The translations under genes were made by a program, and so were the position numbers. The notes under the pieces are model-generated. The model had not been told where the DNA came from and ran no database searches. It worked only from the letters and a program-made list of their open reading frames with translations. This document shows positions 10,160-21,729 of a DNA stretch of 64,000 bases, in pieces. Within the stretch, counting starts at the first letter, position 1; each line of letters begins with the position of its first letter. The stretch is from Conus ventricosus (lineage: Eukaryota; Mollusca; Gastropoda; Neogastropoda; Conidae), in contig CM031611.1 of assembly GCA_018398815.1 (NCBI GenBank), positions 48,777,763-48,841,762 of the forward strand, written 5' to 3'.

Positions 10160-11140
10160 ATTTCCCAGCCAAATCCTTTCCCTCCTTGTTTTGTGTGCGG
10201 ATTATTACATTGCTGCAGTGTTAAAAAGTTAAAACTTTTTAACATTCATTGAGATTATTTTAACTGGTATGTAGTTGAGGACAACAGTAACGTAGATCAA
10301 GAGAAAGGCTGACAAAACTACATCAGTATTTGTCCAAAAAAAGTCGGTGAAATTTCGATGGGTAACAGTAAAGTGAGGTCATCGATTTTATTTTTATTAT
10401 GACCCACCCGAGGTGGACAAAGTAGTGCTATCTTGATTTAGCACCGTTCCTGACTTTTGATTATTGTGTTCGAGCACCATCCCTTTTGCTATTGGTTTGT
10501 TCTTGAATGGTTCACTTTTCTGCATTGCACAAACACACAGAGAAATGAACTTACGAATAAACTGAAGGGATGGTGTTCCCATTATGATTAACATCACTTT
10601 CAACCAGGACTGATCTGACATCCTTTGTTTCTTGCCATTTTCTCTCCAAGAGCCAGAAACTGTGCACTCCCACACTTTTCCTCCAATCTGAGATAATCTT
10701 GGTTGGAACAGGAGGGAGAAGGGGTTGAGAAATATGTCTTTTGCCCACCCTTGAGCTTATACTTGTAAAGATTTTGGCGATTTTCTATTTTTACTTCCCC
10801 AGATATTTTACTGTTACCTGGGCCTGAATTTGGCCATTGCTTTGAACTTCTTGAATATCGAGTGCGACCCCTTGTTGCCAAATTTGCTCCAGGGGCCAAC
10901 AGCCTGAGTCGCACTATTTTATGTTATTTTATTTTACTTTTTAACATGTGCGCTGGTGACCTACTCGTTTTTGAGTGAACCAGTATTTTAGGAAGAAGAA
11001 GAAGAAGATTTCTGTTCAGAACGAATTATCCATGGTGGATTGTGCACACAGACACAAAAAATAAAAAAAAAGGGGGGGGAGGGGGGATGGGAGAGGGTTG
11101 GGCAGATAGAAAGGGAGATGTATGGTGAATGACTGCTAAA
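10160..11140. other. Non-coding, no gene recognised
   Basis: Some medium-length minus-strand open frames (about 10400-10914) lack family resemblance and convincing splice sites. A poly-G/A run lies near 11069-11087. Confidence 0.3.
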
Positions 11141-11149
11141 TAATCCCAG

Positions 11150-12135
11150 TTCAGCCAGGGCAACCCTGGCTCCACACCCTAAAAAAAGAGAGAGAATAAG
11201 AAAAAGAGAAAGCGATGGTCTGTTGATGCAGTGCTGTTTCATTTTCTATGAACTTGTGGTTGTCAACCAGGTCATAATGGTGGTTTTGAAGGCCTGAGGC
11301 GAACTGGTTATGGGACGTTCGTAAGGGACTTGATTCCTCAAGCAAACAGCAGAGGATAGAAGTCAAGTGGATGTGGGAGTCTGTGCGGGAGCATGGGATG
11401 AGTTTTTCGAAGTGTCCTCAGGTTCTCTTGTTGACTGGGTGAAGGTGCCCTCCTCTAGAACAGCCTAAATCAGGCTACCCATGATTTTGTACATCATGGC
11501 AGCCATGGCCGTGGTACACGGTAGCTTGAGCAGGTCAAAGTCCAGCCTGGAGAAAAGTTCTGTTGGTGGGGCAGGATTTGTGAATCTGGACGATATTGGA
11601 CCATCTCCTGGCTATCTGACAACAGCTTTTGCTAGGGGTACCAGACTGGCACAGCATACATAAGGAGCGGCAGCCTTACTAGTCCTGTGTAGCATGTTGA
11701 CTGGATGGTATGTGAATAACCTCTAACTAAGGTTTCCATACACAAAATTACATGTTTTGTGTGCCTTCGCTGTGATAGCTTTAACATGTGCTCCCCAGTG
11801 TAGATCTTCAGTAAGCTTCATGCTGAGGTATTTTCTGAAGTTCTTTGCTTTGCAGGTTATTGCTTGTACTGACGGGCGTCTTCTTGCATGTTATATGTAG
11901 TACATAATATTTGTTGGAATGGATCTACCAGATCTCCCAATACTGAAGCTGGTCCAGATCTATTTAGAGGGCGTTGGCATCTTTTAGTGTTAGAATTTGG
12001 CAGTACAGGATGGTATCATTGGTAAACAATCTAACCTTGGATTTAGGGTTGTCACCTGTGTCGATTGGGTTGGACAAGAACAGATCCCTGAGGAACCCTG
12101 CATGTCACCTGGCAAAAGTTGTAGGCTTGACCCTC
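11150..12135 (-). mobile_element. Decayed minus-strand LINE reverse transcriptase fragment
   Basis: On the minus strand, starting at about 12130, broken frames give SKVRLFTNDTILYCQ (the catalytic FADD box with substitutions), then a LDQLQYWE segment and ITCKKTPVS. Further on come a LGST-like segment, GCRSL and a LQAGL segment. The order is that of the palm-to-thumb half of a CR1-like reverse transcriptase. Stops and frameshifts are frequent, so this is older than the LINE at 42-45 kb. Confidence 0.5.
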
Positions 12136-12239
12136 ATCAACGTGCTGGGACTTATTTGATAGGAATTCCTCAGTTTGGCAAAATGTCAGTTCGACAACTA
12201 ATTGTCTTTTAAGACAAACGTTCAAAATTCAATGGGAAA

Positions 12240-13370
12240 TCTTTGTGGGTGACCCAGGAAGCACATGAACTAAAACTATAGGTATGAGAACGAGGTAATT
12301 GTGACTCGAAAAAGAAAAAAAGCAAGTCGTGATATGCATGCTGAGAGGGTGGTTGGTAATGGGGTAATGCATAACGTTTGCAGTTACACTCAGTTCACAT
12401 TGAAGTCTACCTACCATACTTTTAAGTTTTATGTCAGTAAACCAAGAGTTTTGACTGAAAGTGAAGTAAAAACGTCTTTCCAAGAGAAGATAGCTACAAG
12501 GTAGACTAGTGGGTTTTCAGAAATGGGTTTGGATCAGTTGTCATTTTTCTAGCCAGTCTAGGACACGGTGAGTACTGTATTGTAGGGTAAGCTCAGACGA
12601 AAAGAACACTTGCATTCACTTCCTTACTTTAAATGCTGAGTCCCCCTAAATGCTAGTTAGTTTTTCTCCTTCCACCAGCACAGTGTGTGAATGAAAGAGC
12701 GGATCACAGTGCATAGGAGTGTAAAAATTATGCTTGCGTTGGTGATTATGGTACAGACTTTGCCAGCTGGTCCCGCGAACTAGAGTCTTGTACTATGATT
12801 GGTTCTGTGAAGAATCAGCTTGAGTTCATTCAGTGTATACACTTTTTCATAGAGTATTTAAGTGAATGTGTCCAGTTATAGCACATAATTGTTGCATGAT
12901 ATACATAAATCAGTGATTTTGATGGGGGAAAATACACCATGAAATAAGCATAATGGCTTGGGAAAAAAAAAGTGAAAATTTTCGTTAGTTTGATTTTTCA
13001 AAAAGTGTAACCAGGCGAGAATGCTGGACAGAATTGCGATTGTTGGACGTTTCATGTCTTCGGATGAATACGTATGTCTTTCACCAATTTTGATTCATTT
13101 GAACTTTTTTTAGCAATAGTTTTTTTTAGCGTTTGTATGGGAAAAAAGATAAGGAGAAAAAAAAAATAAAGTGGGCTTAAAACTAAGAGATATTCATAAG
13201 TATAATTATTATCTTTTAAGGGCTTTTTTTTTTTTAACCAAAATTTCATTCAGTATGTTGTTGCAGATTGTATTATCACAGAAACTTGACCCTTTGGAAA
13301 AAAAAAGAGATCATCACAATTTGCTGTTTGGACTGAATTAGCAAATGCAATGCTTGATCTTTTCTTTTTT
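12240..13370. other. Non-coding, possibly upstream part of the kinase gene
   Basis: AT-rich with poly-A and poly-T runs and no recognisable exon. The missing first exon of the kinase, with its start codon and any targeting signal, may lie here or further left, but I could not identify it. Confidence 0.3.
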
Positions 13371-13377
13371 TTTTCAG

Positions 13378-13430
13378 AGAGCTTTCCTGCTCTCAAAACA
13401 GAAGGCAGAAAAGGTGAACGTTCATTCAGG
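13378..13430 (+). CDS. Candidate N-terminal exon of the kinase gene
   Basis: This 53-bp block lies between a strong acceptor (poly-T then CAG, ending at 13377) and a strong donor (AGG|GTGAGT). Read so that it ends in phase 0, as the next exon needs, it gives SFPALKTEGRKGERSFR, directly before QVAVEGNIGCGKT. A basic, unconserved stretch before the P-loop is normal in this family. There is no homology to confirm it and no start codon in it, so an earlier exon is required. Confidence 0.4.
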
Positions 13431-14537
13431 GTGAGTTTACACCATTTTTAGAATTTGTGCATGTGATTTTGTGTGTTTTTTTGTCAAAGATATTTGTGCC
13501 AAGAGAACACATGGACTATGATTATGTAAATATCATAAATATGTAAAAAGAAAAAAAAATTAGTATATCCCGTGATCCGCATTTCTAAGGTATAAGAACT
13601 TTCTGGATGGATTCATTAACAGTATGCATGGCTCAAGTCATGAGTCCACTGATAACTTGATTTGCATACTTTTTTCTTTTATTGGCAAACAAATACATTG
13701 GCACCATTTTACTAGAAACCACAGGTAAGATTTCAGTGATGTAGTTTTGTGCTAGCCCACAATGAACCACAGAAAACATTTTCAAACAGCCAAAAAAAAA
13801 GGGGTGTGCATGCAGAGGATTTGCGTGTGTGTGAGCAAAGTAGGTGAGTGCGCATGTATGTGTAACAGAGAGGGAAGTGTGGGTGGAGAGAGAGAGAGAG
13901 AGAGGTGAGATGACATTTAAATATGTATGCTGACATGAATGGGTGGATGAGGTGTGTGTGTGTGTTTAAAGTGTGTCTAATCTGTGAATGTGGGTGTGTG
14001 AAGTGTTCCTTTAATGATGGCATGATTTGTGGCGCACTTTTTGTTTTTGTTTTTTTGTTTGTAGATTTATGGTTTGTTGTGAGTTTTACATCATGTGGTG
14101 TTTATAGTTTTAAATTTAATCTATGATTTGTCCTAAGTTTATGGTTTGTTATGAGTTTTACATTACTTAGTGTTTATAATGAGCCTGTGAAGACACATGA
14201 ATTTCCATGTACATTAATAAAATATTATTGAACTGAATTGGTAAGCATGGGCAAATTCTTATTGGGTCTTTCCCTTATAACATTGCTAATCTGATCACAT
14301 ATACTGCAAATTTACTACACATGTTAATGACAAAACGCCAATGTCGGTGAAAAAGGAAGAGCAGTCTGTACTTCTGCTGCGTGTGTAGGACATTTCCTTT
14401 ACCCATGATCTCAGTTGTGCTGTATTTATTGATTACTTCCTGTGGACTGGGGTGCTGGGGAACCTGAGAGTGGTGGTTTGTGAGATAGCTGAAAAGTGAA
14501 ATCAGTGGTGTGGGAGCATTATCACTGAAGTGGATAT

Positions 14538-14573
14538 GGAAAATGAGCAGGGGGGGGGGGGGGGGTGGGGGGG
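14538..14573. repeat. Poly-G tract
   Basis: A G-run interrupted by one T, about 30 bases, able to form a G-quadruplex. Confidence 0.8.
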
Positions 14574-14843
14574 TTGTTTACAATGACATCAGCTGGAAGA
14601 AACCTAACTTGCACTCAGAAATTTGAATAGGTTTTGCTGTTAAGCACTTTTTAACAGATTGGGAAGGTTAATGCGTATAAGATTTGTAAAGATAAGTTAA
14701 AAAGATCATGAAGGCTTATGACCAAAAAAATATAACTGAGCCTACCTAGTATTGTGATATTAGGCCCCTCCTGTCTCCAACCTGCCTCCCACTCCCCCAT
14801 CGTTTGTGTGTCTCTTCTCTTTACAAAGGGTTAAAAAAAAAAG

Positions 14844-14862
14844 GGGGGGGGGGGGGGGGGGG
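14844..14862. repeat. Poly-G tract after poly-A
   Basis: About 18 consecutive G following an A-run. Confidence 0.8.
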
Positions 14863-14984
14863 AGAAGGTATTACAAGGCACTGACAGCTGAGAGGTAACA
14901 GAAGTTTCATTTCCAGTAGCGTGATTTCCTTTGTTAAACAGGTGAAAAGTGGCATCTTTATCCGTAAGGAAAGGATAGGGCTCT

Positions 14985-15231
14985 TGCTTGCTCAGTGTAC
15001 AGAATACATCTTGAATGCTCAGTGTATAGATACATCTTGCTTGCTCGGTGTATAGATACATCTTGCTTGCTCATACCTTGCTTGCTTTGTGTATAGATAC
15101 ATCTTGCTTGCTCAGTGTATAGATACATCTTGCTTGCTCGGTGTATAGATACATCTTGCTTGCTCGGTGTATAGGTACATCTTGCTTGCTCGGTGTATAG
15201 ATACATCTTGCTTGCTCGGTGTATAGATACA
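14985..15231. repeat. Minisatellite, 26-bp unit
   Basis: About nine copies of a 26-bp unit close to CTTGCTTGCTCGGTGTATAG plus ATACAT. The last five copies (15100-15231) are nearly identical. The first copies and one near 15072-15085 are degenerate or shortened. Long open frames on the minus strand across it reflect the unit, not a gene. It lies in the intron before the P-loop exon. Confidence 0.9.
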
Positions 15232-15584
15232 AACTGGACTGAGGACAAAGATTCAGACATAACAGTGAACACTGAGTATTATGGCATGTCGGCTGTCACA
15301 GTAAGGGTGGCAGTTGGTTGGTTGGTTGGTTTTCTCTTGTCCCCCCCTCCACCCCTCACCACCTTTTTAATATCAGTATTCTTTTCATGCATGCCTCGTT
15401 GAACAGAATGACCATACAATTTACTGATGCAATATGAAATTGATATATAATTTTGAGTCGCCAGATCGTATATCGTTATGAGTAACCAAATTTATATGAG
15501 TATTACAGTGTAGTGAGCTGATAGTTACATGTTGTTCTTATCTCTGTTTACTGATGTGTGCATTTTTGATACCAATCTTTTCAG

Positions 15585-15662
15585 CAAGTTGCAGTGGAAG
15601 GAAACATTGGCTGTGGCAAAACAACATTTTTGGAACACTTCAGAAATCATTCTGGTGTGGAG
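15585..15662 (+). CDS. Kinase exon 1 of the homologous core: P-loop
   Basis: Acceptor TTTTCAG ends at 15584 and donor GAG|GTAAGG follows 15662. The 26 codons start QVAVEGNIGCGKTTFLEHF. GNIGCGKT is the ATP-binding P-loop, with the Lys and Thr that contact the phosphates. Vertebrate TK2 has GNIASGKT and fly dNK has GNIGSGKT at the same place. The exon is in phase 0 at both ends and has no indel. Confidence 0.92.
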
Positions 15663-15870
15663 GTAAGGCATGAATTCAGTGTTCACTATATTTTATATGT
15701 CAAACTTCCAGGGCAGTTTTTTTCTTTTATTCATCCATTTGTCATGTTGGATTCGTTTGTTAATAATGAATTTGACAACATTGCCTGTACAATACTTGGC
15801 ATCAGCTTTCTTTGGTCTTGATAGGTCATGGATGCATATGTCTTGGAAAAAAGTGAAATGTCAGTTCAGA

Positions 15871-16246
15871 CCAGCCGTCGTGGTGAAGTGGTTGGTGTCA
15901 TGGACTACCGGCTTGGTGTGAGTTCAATTCCCATCAGAACCATTTAAGATTTTTCTGCTTCGACCGGCTCCTACCAAGAGCTGAATTTGCTACGGGCTCA
16001 GTTTGGAAGACTGAGACCACACAGTCGAGTTTCATTCACTAAACAGATGAGCCTCTGAGAGTGTTGCTCAAATTTTCTGACCAACACTGCAGGTGTCTGT
16101 AAGACTTGGGCCTGGTTGACGCCGGGATATATTGTAATGAAAGTAAGCGTATAGTACAGCCCTGTCATGCAGTCTCAAACTGGAATGGAAATCCGCATCA
16201 TTTTTATCCTCGTTCTCATCGATCGTCATGAAAAAAAAAGAAAAAA
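15871..16246 (+). mobile_element. tRNA-headed SINE, short form
   Basis: The head has a box A-like TGGTGAAGTGGTTGG and a box B-like GAGTTCAATTCCC. The body includes CGACCGGCTCCTACC, ACCACACAGTCGAGTTTCAT, CAACACTGCAGGTGTCTGTA and CTGGTTGACGCCGGGATATA. It ends in an A-rich tail. The same body occurs at 19068 and 29780. No clear target site duplication was seen. Confidence 0.8.
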
Positions 16247-17234
16247 GTGAGTTCAGTCCACACTGGCAGAACAGTGTTCACTGTGGCTGCAGAAACTGAC
16301 ACCGCAGTGATAGCTTGTGCTGCAGTGGCTGTACTTGTACAAGGTGTCAACTCTTATTGTCTTCTAGTCATTTGCTCATTTGTCTTCAGCAATTGACCTT
16401 GGCTTGACCTCCCCTTTGTGCAGGCCTTTATTTAGCTCCTGTCTTTAGTGGTGATTGTCATCTGCAAGCTGTTCCCACCACTCAACACTCAAATCGAGAA
16501 TCTTCATGTCTCGCTCATAGAGAGCTGCCACCAAGTAATATGCTTATGGCGTAGCGTGCTATGATTTCGTCCCATAGTACCACAAAGCAGTGTTTCAGTG
16601 ACAACTAAATCATGCCAGGAGGAAAATTTATAACCCAAAGCAGAAAGGGACAGCTTTATTGGAACTAGTTTCAGCATGATTCTTACAAGTACGAGGCAGT
16701 GTCTTCAGTTTACCAAATGTCGATCAACATTTCAGTTAAGCAAAGGGAAATAAACGTTAAGAAAGCATGTAAACCGATTGCAATCTGTTGCAAGTTTTTT
16801 TTTTTTCTTTTTCTTTTTTGCTTGTCATCGGCCAGTTTCAGGATTGCTGAGGTCTGCTAAGATCGTTTGAAATATGATGGCAACTGACAAGCAAGAGAAC
16901 CAGCATTAAGACCTTCTGAATGAATGGATAGGTGATAGTTAATCTTTGGAAAAACAATTATATCATTTAAGAAACTCCTATGATTAGGATGAAACTGGAG
17001 CTAAGCGGACCTTTTTTTCAAATTGTTTTTTTACTGTTTATTTTACAGTACAGTGTGTGTCTGGAAATCACTGAACTATGACAAAAGGTTCTTAAAATGT
17101 GAAATTTCCTAATGAAAGTACTTAAAAAATCATGAAAGATACCTGAAATCTAGTAAAGCCCGTGAATTTTTTCAAGGTAGGTATGAACTCTGAATTTAAC
17201 TTACAAAACTACAAGGTATAGCAAGCAAAACATA

Positions 17235-17425
17235 ATTGGGAATCTTGGATAACTATCGGAATACAGGAAGCCAGACATAAACCAGGAATCTTCAACAACT
17301 ATCGAAATACAGGAAGCCAGTGTGCAAAGAAGAGGGAACAAACCGGAAAGAGTCTGAGAAACACTGAGCAGCAAGACAGAACAGACACTGAGGCAGCGAG
17401 ACAGAACAGACACTGAGGAAAGTTC
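17235..17425. repeat. Two local tandem duplications
   Basis: GGAATCTT..ACTATCG.AATACAGGAAGCCAG occurs twice at 17239-17320. AGACAGAACAGACACTGAGG occurs twice at 17370-17420. Both are intronic. Confidence 0.75.
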
Positions 17426-17615
17426 CAGAGGAAAGGAACCAACTAGACAGGGGCAGAAAGGAAAGTACAGAGTGGGACCACAACTGCACAAGAAAGTTGT
17501 TGCCAATGGCCTTTGTTCCCTTTAGGGGTGAAGAGCCTAAAGAAGAAGGATGTAAATAATCTTGAAAATCTACACCATGCTTGTTTCTATTGAAGCTTGT
17601 GTTTTTGTGTGACAG

Positions 17616-17667
17616 GTGCTTGCAGACCAGTAGAGAAATGGAAGGACGTAATGGATTTAACTGTTTT
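17616..17667 (+). CDS. Kinase exon 2: EPV-KW segment, with two one-base deletions
   Basis: Acceptor GTGTGACAG ends at 17615 and donor GTAAGT starts at 17668. The sequence encodes the conserved segment V-L-A-E-P-V-E-K-W-K-D-V-N-G-F-N that follows the P-loop and lines the deoxynucleoside pocket. Two bases are missing: one in the Glu codon of EPV near 17629, one in the Val-Asn codons near 17649. The raw frame hits TAG at once. With both bases the exon would be 54 bp and phase 0 to 0, as its neighbours require. The Glu of this motif is a substrate-pocket residue in the family. Confidence 0.8.
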
Positions 17668-18081
17668 GTAAGTATTCCATTTATTTGAGCGAAGAAAAAT
17701 ACTAGCTATTTCGGAGGAGGGGAATGGAGGATTGTGGGAGTGTATGAAAAGAAATCTGTACAAATCATAGATCTGCTGAGGGAACCACTGTTGCCTATCA
17801 TTGGAGACTTCAGAAGAGCTTGGGTCTGGAAACAACTGAATCAGTTTAATGACTTACTGAAAGTAAGTCATGTGGGGGTGTGCTACTTTGTTAGTGAAGG
17901 GATTGAGGTGGGATACATTTTCTTATGAATTGCCATGTGATCAGCAACAATATTACAGAATCTACAGCTGATTAGACTTTCTGATATTCTTGCAAGACAT
18001 TGTGGTAAGAATCGTGCACCAGATCTGAGATGTTGGTGTCACCATAGCAATGTTTGTTTTGTTTTCTTTTTTCCTTTTCAG

Positions 18082-18171
18082 GATTTGATGTACAGAGACA
18101 CATCACGATGGAGTTTGGCCTTTCAGTCCTATGTGACACTGACTATGCTGGAAAACCATGAACAAGAGGAA
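18082..18171 (+). CDS. Kinase exon 3: LMYRDTSRW helix
   Basis: Acceptor TTTTCAG ends at 18081 and the donor after 18171 is GAA|GTATGA. Thirty codons in phase 0 start DLMYRDTSRWSLAFQSYVTL and end TMLENHEQEE. This matches the family segment L-M-Y-x-D-x-x-R-W...F-Q-x-Y...L-T-M-L, where Tyr and Gln contact the substrate base. No indel. It joins gaplessly to the GFNCF end of exon 2. Confidence 0.92.
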
Positions 18172-19067
18172 GTATGATCTGTGGATTGTTATTTTTATTT
18201 ATTTTTTTGTTTTTATTTTTTCTTCCGATTTTCTTATATTTCATGTCTGAAAGTGTGGTGACACGAGTCTTGGCCAACAAACTGTTGCATCTCTTTTTGT
18301 TTTTTGTTGTTGTTGTTGTTGGTTTTTTTGTTTGTTTGTTTTTGTTACAGCAATAGATGTTGAATATTAGATTTTACTGGAAACATTCTCTTAATACATT
18401 GAACTGTTTCATGTATTCATATTATGTGCAGAGCCTAAATTCTGTCACCCTGTCAATCTGGATTTTTCATTTGGAAAACATTTAATGGTTCTGTCCTTTT
18501 TAAGTCAGATTTGATAAACTATTTTGACATACATGTAATTGTATCAGCAAATGTCATGTTCAGCAATGTGTATTGACAGCAATGTGTATGGAACTCATGT
18601 TTTAGGGTGCCTGCTGAAACAAAATGCACACCAGAAACAAAAGCAAAAAAAGTGGGGGGAGGGGGGGACTGCTGTGGTTAGCTTCTAGCTTTGAGAAATT
18701 TTAACAGACTGAATTTTGAAGTCTGGTCATAGCAGCATTAATACTCCGGATCACATTCTGTCGGCAGTGGTTTCTACATGTAATGCATGTGTAAATAAAT
18801 AGTTTTTTTTAAACTTTCATACCAGTTTCGCATTTGAAATGTTTTGGTAAAAAAAGTACATGCCATTCTAAAGCAAAGAAAAATCATTTGTTAGTTCAAA
18901 ACAAAAGGGCAAAATAATTGATTGCTCTCTATGGGCTGCTTTGTGCTAAGACTGCAATGGGAACAGCCTGGGTATGGCCAAGTACAGGGAGGTAAATGAG
19001 TGGCATGGGATAAATGTCACTGAGAGTGCTTGGAAGATGAGGCAGCAAGAAAGAAAAGCAATGTTTC

Positions 19068-19898
19068 ACCAGCCGCCGTGGCGAAGTGGTTAGCATTGCA
19101 GACTCCCGGCAGAAGTCATGTGGGTTTTTTCTGCCCCGACCGGCTCCTACCCAGAGTTGAGTTGCTGCGGACTCAGTTGGGAAGACTGGGACCACACAGT
19201 CGAGTTTCATCCACCTTATGGATGCATTTCTGAGAGTGTTGCTCAAATTTCCTGACCAACACTGCAGGTGTCTGTATCTCTCGGGCCTGGTTGACGCCGG
19301 GATATATTATGAAAGGAAGCGTAGAGTACAGCCCTGTCATGTAGTCTCAGACCGAAATGGAAATCCGTAGCATCATCTTAATCATCCTCATTCTCCTCGA
19401 TCAGCATAAAAAAAAGTATCAAATTCTGTGGCCCTTCATGCCCTGCTCTCATGGTGACCTCAATTTCGATGTCCTCTCCACGTCTGTGGCCTTGGTTTGG
19501 TTCAGTCGGGGTCACCGGTATCGGCGAGTCCATGGGGGCTGTCGTTGGACGGACGTGGTGGCACCCTCTGGAGGGAGAGCTCACTCACGCTGGCTCCGCA
19601 ACTAAGCAATTACTGTCGTCAGTAGGGGGCTTAGTAGGTGGTGTCCTGCGTATGTTAGCTCAGAACAGGCGCCACTGAACACCACTGAAGTGACTCGGCA
19701 GCAGTGCAATGTCTCCTCTGGTGGGTTGCCTCTTGACGATTTGACATTGACTGCTCCCTGTGGATTGCTGGTGCCGGGGCTGAGGCGGGGCCGACCGGCC
19801 TGTGGCTGTGGACAGGGTGTCGGAATGAGCGGCATGGGTGCACTGCCTCTGAGGTGGCACAGAGGTTGGGACTGCAAAAAAAGAAGAAAAAAAAAAGT
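19068..19898 (+). mobile_element. Long composite SINE (831 bp) with 13-bp target site duplication
   Basis: AAAGCAATGTTTC flanks the element at 19055-19067 and 19899-19911. The first 345 bp are the tRNA-headed SINE also seen at 15871 (box A TGGCGAAGTGGTTAGC) and end in an A-rich run. The second block, from CTGTGGCCCTTCATGCC at about 19427, continues through GCTCCGCAACTAAGCAATTA, GGGGGCTTAGTAGGTGGTG and GTGACTCGGCAGCAGTGCA to GGTTGGGACTGC and an A-rich tail. Since the duplication brackets both blocks, they appear to have inserted as one unit. Confidence 0.8.
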
Positions 19899-20385
19899 AA
19901 AGCAATGTTTCCTTTTGTGCATTTCTTGACATTTCAGTCAACATTCTTTCACAGAAAAAGATGCTTTCAGCTGATGTGAGTGTGGCACATACTTCATAAT
20001 CAGAGCCTCAAATTGTTGGCACGCTCGCCACATTTTCGAGTGAACTTTTTCAATGGTGTGTCACATATCAAGCTTCTGAGTGATTTGAAATTGAAACAAG
20101 TGTAAAGTGTTGTCTCCAAGATTTAAAAAAAAATATAGCCTTGTCCTTTTTCACTATAGCAAATGTCGCCCCCTTACTGGCAATGATAATAAACAAGACT
20201 GTTAAAAAAAAAAAAAGAAGAAGAAAATACTACCAAAGGTGAAGCGAAGATTGACAGTGCCACGAATCGGCCAACAGAGCTTGAACAGGGATTTTTGGAC
20301 TAAAACCACATTCACTTGCATAAGAGGAGATAAATCTTGTGAAGGAAGGATGAGCAGTGAAGTCAGAAAACTGCTTTCATGCAAT

Positions 20386-20447
20386 AGATTATCTTCTTTC
20401 AGGGTGTGTGTGAAACATTATCTTCTTTCAGGGTGTGTGTGAAACAT
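20386..20447. repeat. 33-bp tandem duplication
   Basis: ATTATCTTCTTTCAGGGTGT with GTGTGAAACAT occurs twice in direct succession, in an intron. Each copy contains a TTTCAG|GG acceptor-like site. Confidence 0.8.
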
Positions 20448-20640
20448 GGACTAATTTTCCCATGCGAATAAAAAAAACAACACTTGTCAAACATGATGAT
20501 AATCTTCCTTCAGTTATATCCATTACTTCCCCGAAGATGGAGTATGGCTGCCTTAATGGCGGGATAAAAAAGGGTCATACACACAAAACTCCACTGCCTG
20601 GCTATACAGGGAGTGTCCGCAGGAGTATCAGCCTGCGTAC

Positions 20641-20665
20641 GCAGAAAGAAAGAAAGAAAGAAAGA
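20641..20665. repeat. (GAAA)n microsatellite
   Basis: Short run of AGAA/GAAA tetranucleotides. Confidence 0.7.
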
Positions 20666-20756
20666 ATATCCATTACAACTGATGTTAATGCATCCATATC
20701 ATAACATACATGTACATACACATACATGCGTGCGTATATGCGAGGACACTGACGCT

Positions 20757-20902
20757 GCACACACACACAGTGACACATTGTGATAAACATGCATGCGCGT
20801 TCACAAAGACAGAGAGAGACAGGTAGACACGCACACACACAGACACACACACACACACACACACCACACCACACCACACCATAACACCACAACACACACA
20901 CA
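20757..20902. repeat. Imperfect (AC)n / (CACAC) tract
   Basis: AC dinucleotides with AGAG interruptions, then ACACC pentanucleotide repeats around 20865-20882. Confidence 0.85.
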
Positions 20903-21186
20903 CCCGTGATAGTCTATACAGTCGCATGCACTCTCTACAATGAAAGTGATGTCATTGTACTTACAGGTAATGACAGATTAAAAGGGCTTGAGAGCTCAGA
21001 GGTACTGAGTTAAAGTGTATCCCATGCCTTTACATTTTGTCCCCTCACTTTAAGCTGCCAGGTGACTGAAAACCAATTGAACCTCTGATGATCAAAACTT
21101 AAAAGAAATATACATGTATATCACTGTAACTAACTTTACGTTTGGTGACTTTCGATGAAAGAGAAAAGCTGTATTTTTTGTTTCAG

Positions 21187-21263
21187 AAAAAGGGACATGT
21201 GAAGATGATTGAACGGACCATCTACAGTGCTCGCTACTGCTTCATTGAAAACTTGCACAAAAA
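21187..21263 (+). CDS. Kinase exon 4: ER catalytic motif
   Basis: Acceptor TTGTTTCAG ends at 21186 and the donor after 21263 is AAA|GTAAGC. It encodes KKGHVKMIERTIYSARYCF followed by IENLHK and ends in phase 2. M-x-E-R-(S/T)-x-x-S-x-R-Y is the family's catalytic signature, holding the base-activating region Glu-Arg and the Arg that contacts the phosphate. Human TK2 has LMERSIHSARY here. No indel. Confidence 0.92.
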
Positions 21264-21702
21264 GTAAGCGATCAGTGCCACATTCTGTTGGGATGCAGAA
21301 CTGACATAATGTAGATTCTTTTTCCCCCTTTATTTGACTTCTCATGAATTTCATATCAGACTCTTTAATTTTTGTATATAAAAGAAGCTCCCCTCCCCGT
21401 AATCAGCTACTTTTCCATTATTCAGAGTACCATGTTTTACTCATTTTCTGTGAATGTTGTTTAAGCTTCTTTAATCCAGGTAGATGTTTTTGAATGTGAA
21501 TCTGAAGTACACTGTGGAATTGTATTTTTTTCTCCTAGCTTGTATTTTGAATGTCATGACTTGTGTTTAAAGAAAACTTGTATAACGATCTCATCAAAAC
21601 AAAATTTTGTGGGTTTGAAATTTTTTGCTTTTCACATGGAAAGGTGTCTCCTGTAGGAAAAACCCAAGATGATAGTTTATAACAGAAAATGAAGAGGGGT
21701 GG

Positions 21703-21729
21703 GGTGGGGGGGGGGGGGGGGGGGGGGGT
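21703..21729. repeat. Poly-G tract
   Basis: GGGGTGGGG followed by more than 15 consecutive G. Confidence 0.85.

Noticed and set aside
10397..10914. Overlapping minus-strand frames of 92-104 codons
   Set aside because: No conserved motif, composition close to non-coding, and no matching splice pair.
14958..15272. Minus-strand frame with repeated peptide YTEQARC
   Set aside because: A translation of the 26-bp minisatellite; unit length is not a multiple of three and frames alternate.
15871..15960. tRNA gene
   Set aside because: Box A and box B are present but the cloverleaf does not close, and the sequence continues into a SINE body repeated elsewhere in the window.
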